A stretch of 64,000 nucleotides of DNA from Batillaria attramentaria (Eukaryota; Mollusca; Gastropoda; Batillariidae): contig JACVVK020000167.1 of NCBI GenBank assembly GCA_018292915.2, positions 315,001-379,000 of the forward strand, read 5' to 3'. Each line of letters opens with the position of its first letter. The stretch's first letter is position 1. The position numbers and the translations under genes are program-made. Positions 21,401 through 31,449 of this stretch are shown one piece after another. The notes beneath the pieces were generated by a model. The model did not search any database, was not told the origin of the DNA, and saw nothing but the letters and a program-made list of their open reading frames with translations.

Positions 21401-24400
21401 AGATGGAGTGGCCTGCAGAATTGAAATGCACGGCAACGGGTTTTATTCTGTTGTGTCTGGTGTCGGCGATATGTTCAGCAAAGCGTGTTGCCAGGCTACG
21501 TCCAGTTTCCCCAACATACAGTTTGTGACATGCGGTACAGATGATGGCGTATATGAGGTTTGTACTGTCGCATGTGAAGTGGCGTTTGATGGTCATTTTT
21601 CCTTTGGGGCCCTTTGAGTTTTAATATTGTTTACGGAATGGTCTTTGTGGTGGTGGTGTGTGTTGGGGGGGGGGGGGGGGGTGGTAATATACATTTGAAT
21701 GTATCATTTGATTTTTTTATATTATTTATTTGTGCATGCATGATCATGCAAAAACTGTGCGTAAATTATTGGCGACATCTCTTCGTTCTGCATGCTCTGT
21801 CAGTTTGTGTGTTGTGTGAATAGTTTTTGGCATAACATCAGTGGCGCGGGACATTGCTTTTTGTGACAGGACGGGCAGTTTGCGGAGAGCTGCATCCTAA
21901 AAGAGTTCTTGCAACAAGTGAGACAGAGGAAACAAGTGGTGAGTCAGCAGACCTCCCTGTAGTGTACATGAATGCTGTTCACTTGGTATAGTTTGCCTTG
22001 TTAGGGGGGTGCCAATGTAACCTGATATACAGGGGGAGCATATGTGCCCCCTTAGGCAGAGCTATATAAGCAGGGGACTAACTGGACTGGAGTGGCAAGA
22101 ATAGCCCAGAAAAGAGTGCGATGGCGAAGGGTTGTCGATGGCCTATGCTCCACTTGGAGCCAGGGGCCTAAGTAAGTAGGTAAGATGTGCCCCAACTGAG
22201 TGGGATGAAAACTATATCATACAGGGTGGGGAATTTTTAGTCATTTGGCAGTGTTCAATCAAATTTACTTTTCTTTCAGCAAAAAAAAAAAAAACCCAAA
22301 AAACCAAGTTTCAGCCAAACGAAAGGAAGGGGATAAAAGATTGCACACAGTTATGTATCCATACAAATGCCATTTGGGACAGTCTAACTTTATTTTTGAA
22401 GGCTTGAATGTCAGTATTTTACTTTTTGGTGCCAAGGAAGGCTGCTAAATGTCTTTAAAAATGCTAAAATGTGTTTTCTTAAGTGAGGCCTTGCCCCCGT
22501 GGTCCCCCAGCAGGACGCTACCTCTGCACCCTGGTCTAGGTTTCAGTCTTTTTTGCCCTCATCAGTTCCCCAGTCTGATCATATGAGCATAAGTGCTGGG
22601 CAGTCACAGGACTTGAGTCAAAAATATTCCACAAACTATCAAATAATTCATTCTTGTCTGGACAGATCTTTTCTCTCGTTGTCATTTTGATTTTCAGAAA
22701 TGCTCAAGAAAGTCTCTGCATTTGTACAAAATTTACACGGTCTCACAGGATAATAAAGCGTTCATTTGAATTTTTATGTGAATAATCTGTAATCTATTTT
22801 GTCTGTCTAGCAATTGGACCAGCTTCAAAGGGAAATTGGTATCCTTGATACAGATGTACAGACAGTGGAGGTGCGCTCTCTCTCTCTCTCTCTCTCTCTG
22901 TGTTTATGGCTCCTGAACAACCCAGGTTGTATGTGGTTAAACTTTTCTGTTGGGAGCGGAGATGGTTGGGGTGGAACTTGGAAGGTGGGAGTCACAGCAT
23001 TGACTATTCTTTTCTCTCTTTTTTTTTTCTTTTTTTTTCTTCTCTTCACTTAAAATGGTCCTTAACTCTTAACCCTAGTCTTGCTGAATTATTTTGTCTC
23101 ATGTTGAAAAAGCCATAGACTAGAGGTAACCTGGAATATTCCAGGCTCTGCAGTAGCAGGGTTAATGGCTGGATTTTTTTTTTTTTCAGGACAGAATAAA
23201 GGAACAGCATAGTAAGCTGACCTCATGTCCAGTAAGTGTTTTGTTTTGCTCCAGGTTTCTAGGTTCGTACATGGCCTATCAAAAAATAATCGCTAGTCTA
23301 CATCAGTGCAACTGTTTGCACATGGAAGGTGGTGTCGCTTGGTGCCAAGCCATGGCGATACTTCACTAGGTCGTTCGCAGCATTTCAGTAAATATCTGTG
23401 CCCGTGATCAGAGACCAAGATCGATAATTTTTAGCACATTTTAAAAAACTTTACAAGATGGAAAATTGTATGCTCTGAAGGTTATCGATCATGTCGGCAC
23501 TTGGCCTTGGATTTGCTTAGACTGATCTACGCGGATGATGTGATGTTGATCGTGTACTGTTGTTTGCGTGTGCAGGACCACCTGGTACCCAACGGATTTG
23601 ATCCAGCGCAGGCCACCAGCACCATACTGGACGCAGCTTGCGATGAAGCGTTCAACAGCAGCGCTAAGGTCAGTGCAAGGCCAAAATGTGTAGTACAGCT
23701 TCACTTCTAGTTCTGCTGTGTTGAGTACACCTTAGAGATTTTGAGGTCATTTCACGTTTACCGTCTTGTCTTCTCTTTCTGGTAATCTGTTGAATTCATG
23801 GATGTATGCCAGAGGTACTTGCTGTTTTAAAACAGAAAAAAAAATACAATTGAGCAGTGTTATTCGGCAATACATGGCTGCAACTTTCCCAGCATTCATT
23901 ACAAATTAGAGCAATGTATCATGTGGACTCTTCTTTATTACGGTCCTTATTTTGCGTTCAACAGTGTGACTCAGCGATCGTCAAATGTGTCAGGACCATG
24001 GTAGCCATTCGAGCTACCGCCCTAAAAAAACTGGTAGCTCGAAAAAAAAATTCTGGAAGCCGGAGTGGCTGCTAGGTTCTGATTCATCTCAGAATTCCTG
24101 CTCGCCATTCGGGCTACTGCTACCGGAGCTTTCACTCGCCCGACGGTAAATTTGGAAGCGAAAGCGAGCGGGCGAGCGCATTTGACGATCGCTGGTGACT
24201 GCTTTGTTTCCAGGCTTCCGGTTCTACCTCACATTCCCAAAAGTCGTACCTGCAGACGTCCCTGGCTCAGCGTCGGAAGAAAATCTCTCTCCACTTTGAA
24301 GACCTGGAACATTGCTACCTCAACATCAGAACAAGCGGCCTCAAACCAGGTACAGTAAAACACAGATGTAAGATGCTACTCCGGTCTGAAAAAAAATTTA

Positions 24401-27400
24401 CTATAATTTTGTTTTATTTGCGTTTGTGCAGATTGTAGCCTGTATGTGTTACAAAGACACACTGGTGGTTTTGTGGTGGCGGGTTTTTGTTGTTGGTGGG
24501 TTTTTTTTGTGTTTTGTTTTTGTTTAGTGTTTTTGTATGTGTGTGTGTGTGTTGTTGGTTTTACATATATATATATATGGCTGTTCTTTATGCAAAGGCA
24601 TTTGTGTAAGCAACCCGCTAAATGTCACAAAGGATGAGTTCATTGATTTTCGGGGACAAAACAATTCAAACAGAAAGGAGAAAACCAGCTGATGAAAAAA
24701 ATGTCATTTGTTCAAGTGACGATTGTTATTCATAGCATATCATAGCAAATACGGGATAAAACCAGGAATGCAAGCACAGGTATATTTCTCCCACAAAGGT
24801 GCATCAGGGAAACAGAGTCCTTATACAAAATTAATTATTTGTCAATAATTTTCATTTATGCCACCACAGCAATCATTTATAAATTAAAAAACAATTTGCT
24901 CTGCGTGCCGAGAATGGAAAAGCAGCATCTTATCACATCTTGAAAAAACATGAAGTTCACTTTCATGATTGATGTACATCTAGTTGCAATATCAGACACT
25001 ATTTCAGGGCCGGAGGGAGGGGGCAAGGAGCTGGATGATTTCACCAACTGTCTGTCAAAGTTCACGCGCTACTCGTCTTTCCGGCCCCTGGCCACGCTCA
25101 GCTACGCTGTTGATCTGTTCAACGGCAGTTCCAGTATTGTTTCAAGGTAAGCTTTCTTTGAACTGCTTCTCCAGCTTCCTGCGAGTTAATCTAACTAAAT
25201 ATTTCATAAACGTTTTATGTGTTAGGATTCAGCTGGGACAAACTAAGAATGGTAAAAGTAATGGCGAATGGGTTCAAGCATTATTCACACGTGCTTAGAT
25301 TGCCACAGGCTGAACCCCAACATGCATGCTTATCGTACTGACTGAGGAGTATTCGATAATTACAGGTTTGGTAGTTAAACTTGTCAGTCCACAGTAAGCT
25401 TCTAGAAATTTGGGATACTCTCACAATTTTTATGTTGTTTGCAGCATCGAATTTGACCGTGACTGTGATTTCTTTGCCATTGCTGGAGTGACAAAAAAGA
25501 TTAAGGTAGAGTATGTCCCATTGAAAACATTTTCTGGAAATATGATCACAGCCAGTCGTGTAACAAACATGTTAGAGGAATATCTGATACGTTCTTTATG
25601 TTATCGTTAATTCTTTCGTTCCTTTGTGTTGTCGGTTCATCCATTGTTTTTGTTTTGTCTTCTTCAGGCACTGTTTACTTTGAAATTGTCCTTGTGAATC
25701 ATTGATTAAACGGCGTGAAATCACAAAGAGTGATACTTATTTACATGTTACTCACTTAAAGGGGCTAATGCTACCGTTTTTTATGCTCACAGACTGTTCT
25801 GAGTTGTTCACACCACCTGGACAGTGACGGCATCTGTTACTATGTCACTGAGCTAACAGAAGCATACTCGATTACGTGGCGACCACACTGAGCACTCCAG
25901 TGGTGAAACAAAAGTTGTAGAACTTGAATGTTCCACCACTCGCACAAATTGTAAACAACATTGTATCACATTGAGAGTTGACTGAGTATTTTGAGCATAC
26001 AGGCGCACTCATGAGCGAAACTGTTCCAAACTTGAGTTGGCTTAGCAACGATGGAATTAGCCCATTTAAGTAATATGTTTGTGCCTAATCGTTGCAGTGT
26101 TGTCTGTGTCTTCAGGTTTATGAATATGAAACTGTGATAAAAGATGCTGTGGATATCCACTACCCAACCCTGGAGATGTTGTGTCAGTCAAAAATCAGGT
26201 ACGGCATTTTCTTTTCACATGAAAGCACAAAGGAGAAGTTGGATTTAGAGCTGTCAGTAATACTTCTTTTCTGTGCAAGATGTCACAATGTTTTCCATAA
26301 AAAAGAATGAAAGGAGAATGTTCTGTGTAGAAACTTCTTTTCTTTTTCTTTTTCTTTAATACTTATTCTAACTTTTTCCCAGTTTGCTCTTGTCATTGCC
26401 ATGCACTTCATTGTTGTTTCCTCAGCTGCGTCGCATGGAGCAGCTACCACAAAGGTGGACTGGCCAGCTCTGACTATGAGGGGACGGTTTCTTTGTGGGA
26501 CGCCAACACCGGGTCAAGGGTCAAATTGTTTCAGGTAAGTGACGAGACAGCGTATTACACACATTATTTGTCATCCAAGAGGTCATCCTTCTGAGACCTA
26601 TGCAGTGTGGTGCAGTTGATTCTGTGATTATTCTCCCACGCATGGCCAACAGCATTGAAAACGTGTTGCTCTGTGTGTGTCTGTTTCTAGGAACACGAGA
26701 AGCGATGTTGGAGCGTGGACTACAACAGAATGGACCCTCGGCTTCTGGCGTCGGGCTCGGACGATTGTAAAGGTGAAGGGTGTTGGGTTTGACGTGGCAT
26801 GTGTGGAGTAGGATTACAGTTGTTTCAGTCCCAGTACTATACCAGCTGCTTTTTTCAGTCTTTAACAAGATCAGCTGGTGTGCAGTTTCAGATGCAGGCA
26901 TAAAAGACCTTGGTCTCTTGAAAAATCAAATGTTGCTTAGCCTAACCCTTGTCTTGCTTGCTTAGTTTGTCTTGTACTGAAAAAAAAAAAACAAAAAACC
27001 TGAGGTAGTCCAGAATATTTCTTTTTCAGCACCACCAGGGTATTAAAAAAAAAAAAAAAAAATGGCAACTGTGCTGTGTCTAGCATGGGGTACAAGGCAG
27101 TTATGATCTCAATTTCTCCAAGGCAACAATGTATTTTTGTGATTGAATTCCAGTGAAGCTGTGGTCGTCCAACGTGGATCACTCCATTGCCAGCCTGGAG
27201 GCCAAGGCCAACGTGTGTTGCGTCAAGTTCAACCCAGAGAGCAGGTTCCATCTGGCGTTCGGCTCAGCAGGTAAAACATATTAGTATTATGTTGTACGAG
27301 AGGTGCTTTTTTTACTGTAAGCTCTCTGATGGGGGGTTTGTTGTATTGTGTATTTCGCAGTACTTTGATATAATTCTTTCACTCTGTCTGTGTCTGTGTC

Positions 27401-29955
27401 TGTCTGTCTGCGCGTGTTTCTCCTTTGATCTCACTGTTCATTGATTTTTGTTTTCTGTCTGCCAGATCACTGTGTACATTACTACGACTTGAGACATACG
27501 AGGCAACCAGTAGGCGTCTTCCGCGGCCACAAGAAAGCAGTATCCTATGTTAAATTTCTCTCCAACCATGAAGTGGTGTCAGCGTATGTGTGCCCTTTTA
27601 TCTCTTTTTAGCTTAGATTTCTTCTGCCATAGAATGCTTTTAATGATTACTCATTTGCATACTGTGCTTTATTAGACTTCATGTGAAAAGTGTGAAACAC
27701 GTAACTGCTGCCAATCATGTGTTCCTATTTGAGTTCTCTCCCCTGCGTCATCCAAAGTCGAGATTTTAGTTTCTTGTTCAAAGTTGTGAAAGTCCACGCA
27801 TAAAATCAGCAGTTGTCCAACCAAGTAGTCACTTAAAACCAAACATTACAACATGTTAAACACATTAAAAAAAAAATGTTGCGTGCTTTTGTCTTCAGGA
27901 AAATAAGTGAAAATGGTACATGTGGGACGCTGGTGATTTTTTTTTTTTTCCCCTAGCGTGTATGATTCGGTGGTAAAAATTGAGTTGTGAAAAAGTTCTC
28001 TCCCCTGCATCATCCAAAGTCGGGATTTTAGTTTCTTGTTCAAAGTTGTGAAAGTCCACGCATAAAATCAGCAGTGAGATGGTAAAGGAGTGGTAACTGT
28101 GTACAGGTCGACAGACAGTCAGCTGAAGTTGTGGGACCTGAAGCGGCCCAATGCCATCTGTACGTTCACCGGCCATACGAACGAGAAGAACTTTGTGGGC
28201 CTGGCCACCGATGGGGACTATGTTGCCTGCGGTGAGTATTTGTGGGGATGTAGCCAAGTGGTAAGGGTGCTGAGCTACCCAGGATCCATACCCTTGTGGC
28301 ATAGAATAACTCTTCCTGTTGTCTGAGAATCATGCATAGACTCAGATGATATTGCCCATCTTGCTTTTTCTTTTTTTCTTACTTTATTATCCCTTTTGGG
28401 AAATTCGGGCTGCATCCCCTAGGAGAAGCGCATCACTGCAGTGCTGGGCCACCCACAACCTATCCTGTTTGTTTGTTGTTGTTGTTTGTTTTTTTTTAAT
28501 TTTGCTGGGGGAAGAAAGCTGGATAACCTGGAGAGAAACCCACAATGAGCAGCCTGGTAGCCAGAAAAACACAGCTTCACATATCACAAGCTCGAACCCA
28601 CGCTTGGTCGTGACTGCCGTTCAGTAGCGCAGCGGCCCAGTCGGACGCACCCCTATGTACACATAATAAGGAGTTTTCACCATGATCATTAAAGAAAAAT
28701 GGAGTGAGAAAGAATTGCGAAAAATGTGGTTTAGTAATGCCAGTAGAATTACTGTTTCATGTCTTATGTCTGTTCAGACCAAGACAATTAGTGTAGTATT
28801 GTTTGATGTGTGTGTGTTACAGGGAGTGAAAACAACTCGCTGTACATGTACTACAAAGGTCTGGCGAAACAGATCATGACCTACAAGTTTGACACAGTTC
28901 GCAGTGTTCTGGTAAGTGTACGTTGGATATATATTTGGGTAGCAGTTCAAAAGATTCCGTCAGTCTTCACGTTGGTCTTGGCTCTAAACAGAGGGTAAAC
29001 CTGATGGCAGTACATCTTGAAGTATTTTGACGAAATCTGAGAAAATATTCAGCATCTGCCTGATATAATGGTCGTGATGCTAATGATTTTATTTTACGCA
29101 TCCTTCGATTGTAATCGTTGTGTGTGCAATTTTGACGTGATGGTGTAGTTTTCTGATCTGCGGCAGGAAAAGGAGAGGAAAGATGATGAGACAAGTGAAT
29201 TCGTCAGTGCTGTCACATGGAAACCAGTAAGTCACGATTTGTTACTTCTTTTGCTGTAGTTACGAGTACCTACACATGGCATTGAGTGTCAAAAGCATTT
29301 TATACCACTCTACCACTATTACAGGTCACGGTTTAAAAATCTGTAATTGACCATGATTACCCGGAAATTACTCATGCACTTGCACTTCACCTGGCAATGC
29401 TCGAGCAGCATGTTCTGCTTAAAGGATTCACAACATGATGCGAAAAGTGACTGAAGAATAATTTGCGTCACAATATGACGCAGTCAGACCTCATATGGAG
29501 AATGACGGGGATGAAGCCGCTGGATGTGAAAGTGTTGATTTTTATCTGAGTTTTATCCACAAATTTTCTGTCATTTTCACCTGTCTGTGCGTAATTGGGG
29601 AACACTGGAAATGAAAGAACCCAAAGCTCTGCTAGTCAATAAGTGACGCCTTACTTGTTGCTGCAGGTTTAGCCTGCCTTTGGCTTGTTGCCAGCCTGTA
29701 AGTGCAGGCGACTAAGTGGTAGGACATTCGATACTACAAACACAGCTCACAGCTGTCCTTGAGCCTAGCTATACCCAAACACAGGGGTAGAATTGTTTTG
29801 CAAATTTTCTTTGAACTTCTCACTTTACCTCATTAAAATTGTCTTTGATTTTCGTTGTTGTGCAGAAGACTTATTTGCTGCTTGTCTTCCAGGGTTCCAA
29901 CGTCTTGGTCGCCGCCAACAGCCAGGGAACTGTGAAGGTGCTGGAGATTGTATGA
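18417..29955 (+). CDS. COP1: E3 ubiquitin-protein ligase COP1 (RFWD2), complete, 21 exons
   Basis: Exons: 18417-18538, 18900-18959, 19292-19389, 19979-20043, 20696-20809, 21870-21938, 22811-22870, 23190-23231, 23576-23668, 24214-24349, 25008-25146, 25445-25505, 26116-26198, 26426-26534, 26691-26772, 27154-27270, 27466-27583, 28107-28231, 28823-28911, 29167-29226, 29893-29955. All junctions are GT-AG and in phase; the total of 1905 nt gives 634 aa. The C3HC4 RING uses C41, C44, C56, H58, C61, C64, C75 and C78. A coiled coil lies at roughly residues 105-215, then the conserved [16 protein letters not shown] block and a seven-bladed WD40 from about residue 333 ([44 protein letters not shown]) ending [12 protein letters not shown]1 binds VP-motif substrates such as JUN and ETS factors through WD40, with DET1-DDB1-CUL4. 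Human COP1 is about 731 aa; the shortage is mostly an N-terminal Gly/Ser-rich leader, so an upstream start is possible. The chosen ATG has A at -3 and G at +4. Confidence 0.96.
19134..19182. repeat. Short hairpin in COP1 intron 2
   Basis: Two arms of about 18 bp around AACAATTCAAACTTCTAA and its inverted partner differ at one position and are separated by only a few bases. This could be the core of a small MITE; ends and target duplications are unclear. Confidence 0.5.
20465..20650 (-). repeat. tRNA-derived SINE, family C
   Basis: On the minus strand a tRNA-like head reads CGTAGTGAAGTGGTTAGCAC (box A) with GGTTTCAAATCC (box B), followed by a body containing GGGATTTTTCTTTCTTGGG. It ends about 45 nt before COP1 exon 5 (20696). 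Only one copy was seen in the window. Confidence 0.65.
20865..21620 (-). mobile_element. Penelope-like element 3' fragment with GIY-YIG endonuclease
   Basis: The minus-strand reading frame 21276-21596 encodes a GIY-YIG-type domain: [20 protein letters not shown], then [18 protein letters not shown] and [11 protein letters not shown]. In Penelope-like retroelements this domain follows the reverse transcriptase; the RT is absent, so the copy is 5'-truncated. The downstream 3' part (20865-21275) carries the CCTGAAGAAGGCGTAAGCCG, GAAACGTCGACC segment familiar from such elements, and a roughly 110-bp internal tandem duplication (markers CACCCATCCTT near 21092 and 21217). It is antisense inside COP1 intron 5. 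Confidence 0.8.
21663..21682 (+). repeat. Poly-G tract
   Basis: A run of about 18 G at the left edge of unique COP1 intron 5 sequence, next to the Penelope fragment. Confidence 0.8.
22061..22184 (+). mobile_element. Non-LTR retrotransposon 3' stub, copy 1
   Basis: A 5'-truncated remnant whose translation gives [20 protein letters not shown], then [10 protein letters not shown] and a stop, followed by an AAGTAAGTAGG tail. This resembles the extreme C-terminus of a LINE reverse-transcriptase ORF. A close copy lies at 30211-30330. It is in the COP1 intron after exon 6. Confidence 0.65.
23073..23161. mobile_element. TTAA-flanked MITE (CCCTRGT ends), copy A
   Basis: An 89-bp element with TTAA immediately on both sides (23069-23072 and 23162-23165); the left end starts CCCTAGTCTTG and the right end finishes GTAGCAGGG. 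TTAA duplications and CCC...GGG ends are piggyBac-superfamily traits. It ends 28 nt before COP1 exon 8. Relatives lie at 45059-45142 and 26946-27040. Confidence 0.7.
23972..24194. mobile_element. hAT-like MITE just upstream of COP1 exon 10
   Basis: Perfect 16-bp terminal inverted repeats: CAGCGATCGTCAAATG at the left and its reverse complement at the right. The direct flank GTGACT (23966-23971 and 24195-24200) is a 6-bp target duplication. The 223-bp interior has GGTAGC/GCTACC motifs and no coding capacity. Only GCTTTGTTTCCAG separates the right duplication from exon 10 (24214). Confidence 0.85.
26946..27040. mobile_element. TTAA-type MITE (CCCTRGT family), diverged copy C
   Basis: It starts CCCTTGTCTTG after CTAA and ends CACCACCAGGG before TATTAA, matching the order of motifs in copies A and B (poly-A middle, then a CAGAATATT-like motif). 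The degraded flanks suggest an older insertion. It lies in the COP1 intron before exon 16. Confidence 0.5.
27733..28078. repeat. Direct duplication of about 82 bp in COP1 intron 17
   Basis: GTTCTCTCCCCTGCGTCATC starts a roughly 82-bp segment near 27733-27815 that recurs near 27992-28075 with very few differences. The right copy ends about 30 nt before exon 18 (28107), so it carries the exon's presumptive branch-point region. Confidence 0.75.
28375..28645 (-). repeat. tRNA-SINE with LINE-type 3' tail, family D
   Basis: Minus-strand order: a tRNA-like head near 28560-28645 (GGGTTCGAGCTTG box B), a central domain, and the 3' end CCGAATTTCCC followed by GGGATAATAAAGT. That kind of end is widespread in L2/CR1-group LINEs and their SINE partners. 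It lies in COP1 intron 18. Confidence 0.6.
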
Positions 29956-30210
29956 CAGCCACAACACCAACCATTGGCTGCCAAATCTTCCTCAACCATC
30001 TGGACGCCATAATACAGCAGTTTTTGTACCTCCATGTTCCTGTCACTGATAACCCATCACCCCAAATCAGATTTCTCTGCGGTCCAAACATCAGAGGCGA
30101 CGTGTGGGTGGTTGCTGTGTGAAGGAGGGATGCCTGCATGCACTGAGCTATGGGGAACCTACTCTTCAGTGTAAGAGATTGCAAATTTCTTGCCATCAAC
30201 AGTAACCTCT

Positions 30211-30330
30211 AGCTATATAAGCAGGGGACCAAATGGACTGGAGTGGCAAGAATAGCCCAGAACAGAGTGCGATGGCGAAGGGTTGCTGATGGCCTATGCT
30301 CCACTTGGAGCCAGGGGCCTAAGTAAGTAA
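30211..30330 (+). mobile_element. Non-LTR retrotransposon 3' stub, copy 2
   Basis: Very similar to 22061-22184 and likewise starts at the GCTATATAAGCAGGGGAC segment, giving RIAQNRVRWRRVADGLCSTW then SQGPK and a stop, with an AAGTAAGTAA tail. The shared truncation point suggests a preferred stop of reverse transcription or a defined short non-autonomous derivative. Confidence 0.65.
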
Positions 30331-30687
30331 TCTCTTAGGGTTACATTCTTGCATCCAGTAGTGATACATTATGGGTACAAATGAACTCGAAACGTTCAAG
30401 TTTGTTTACTATTTTAGGCAAGAAACCATAGTCAACCACACTTTGTTATTTTGCCGGCACCCCGTTGGTAATTACACGGAGACCATGAACAAGAGCATAT
30501 GAGAATTAACACAGCTTATGTCTGTTTAAGAACCTTACGAGAAAGCTCGGTTAGCAGAGAGCCATGACTTGAAAAGCAGGGAGAGTTTGATGAACCTAAC
30601 GTGCAGTACATGAACGCTGCATGAGTGAACTTCTCAAAGAGGTTTGTGGAGGAAAGGATGTTTTTGTGTAGAAGAATGTGTGCGCGC

Positions 30688-30718
<31 letters not shown>

Positions 30719-30992
30719 CCTGAATAATAATAATGCAGAGACAGCAGTTACCTTTCTACCTCAATTTTCTGTCTCAGTTTCACTCCTTGTACGTATTGTC
30801 GTTTTGAAACGGACAGATGAACCATTCAATACCTTGACAGAGACGCACTATTCAGTATATATGTTGACCAAGCCGATTCTGTTTGGACAGTCAGTAGCTG
30901 ACTCCTCTTGTAGTGGAGTATTCAACAATGATTGATTGCACGAGCAGGATTGTTATGTTAAATGCCGTCACAATTATCGACAAACAATAGCA

Positions 30993-31052
30993 AATAAACA
31001 ATTCTGTGCACCCCCAGCTTTGTATGCATAGCTTGCTTTTCTTCAAAATAAA
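30993..31052 (+). terminator. Candidate COP1 poly(A) signals
   Basis: Two AATAAA hexamers, at 30993-30998 and 31047-31052, about 1.0-1.1 kb after the stop codon. Confidence 0.45.
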
Positions 31053-31375
31053 GCACTTTGGCGTGGTTTGGTTCTTGCAAGAAAAGCATGGCTTGCGCCA
31101 GCTTGCTAGAAGCGCATGAGGTTGCTACTGCTGTAACCAGGCAGTTAAAGTGGACCGCTCAGTTAATGTGGGAACTTCTATAAGACATAAATCAACACTG
31201 TCGTGGAATTTTGTTGTAACTGGATGCAGCGTATTTTCTCCTGTGCTATTCGCAAAGTGGAACTACACAGTACACCAAGATTCCACAGTGGTGTTGAAAT
31301 GTGGTAGGTAATAATTATGGTATATGCTGTGCTATTCATATTATAAGAAAACTGAAGCAAACGTTTCCTGTTTAA

Positions 31376-31445
31376 CTCTTTGACGACGGAGCACAATTTC
31401 TAACACGCGATTTCCTATAGGAAATTGTGCTTCGTCGTCAAAGAG
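31376..31445. mobile_element. TTAA-flanked palindromic MITE, copy 2 (internally deleted)
   Basis: A 70-bp near-palindrome with ends CTCTTTGACGACGGAGC and the inverted equivalent, flanked by TTAA at 31372-31375 and 31446-31449. It is a diverged, shortened relative of the perfect palindrome at 62858-62943; the right arm lacks about 15 bp. Confidence 0.8.
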
Positions 31446-31449
31446 TTAA

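Larger units (their letters stand above)
29956..31375 (+). other. COP1 3' UTR and downstream region
   Basis: After the stop at 29953-29955 there is no further coding signal. AATAAA hexamers at 30993-30998 and 31047-31052 are plausible cleavage signals. A LINE stub (30211-30330) and a (GT)n run (about 30686-30714) lie within the putative UTR. Confidence 0.5.
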
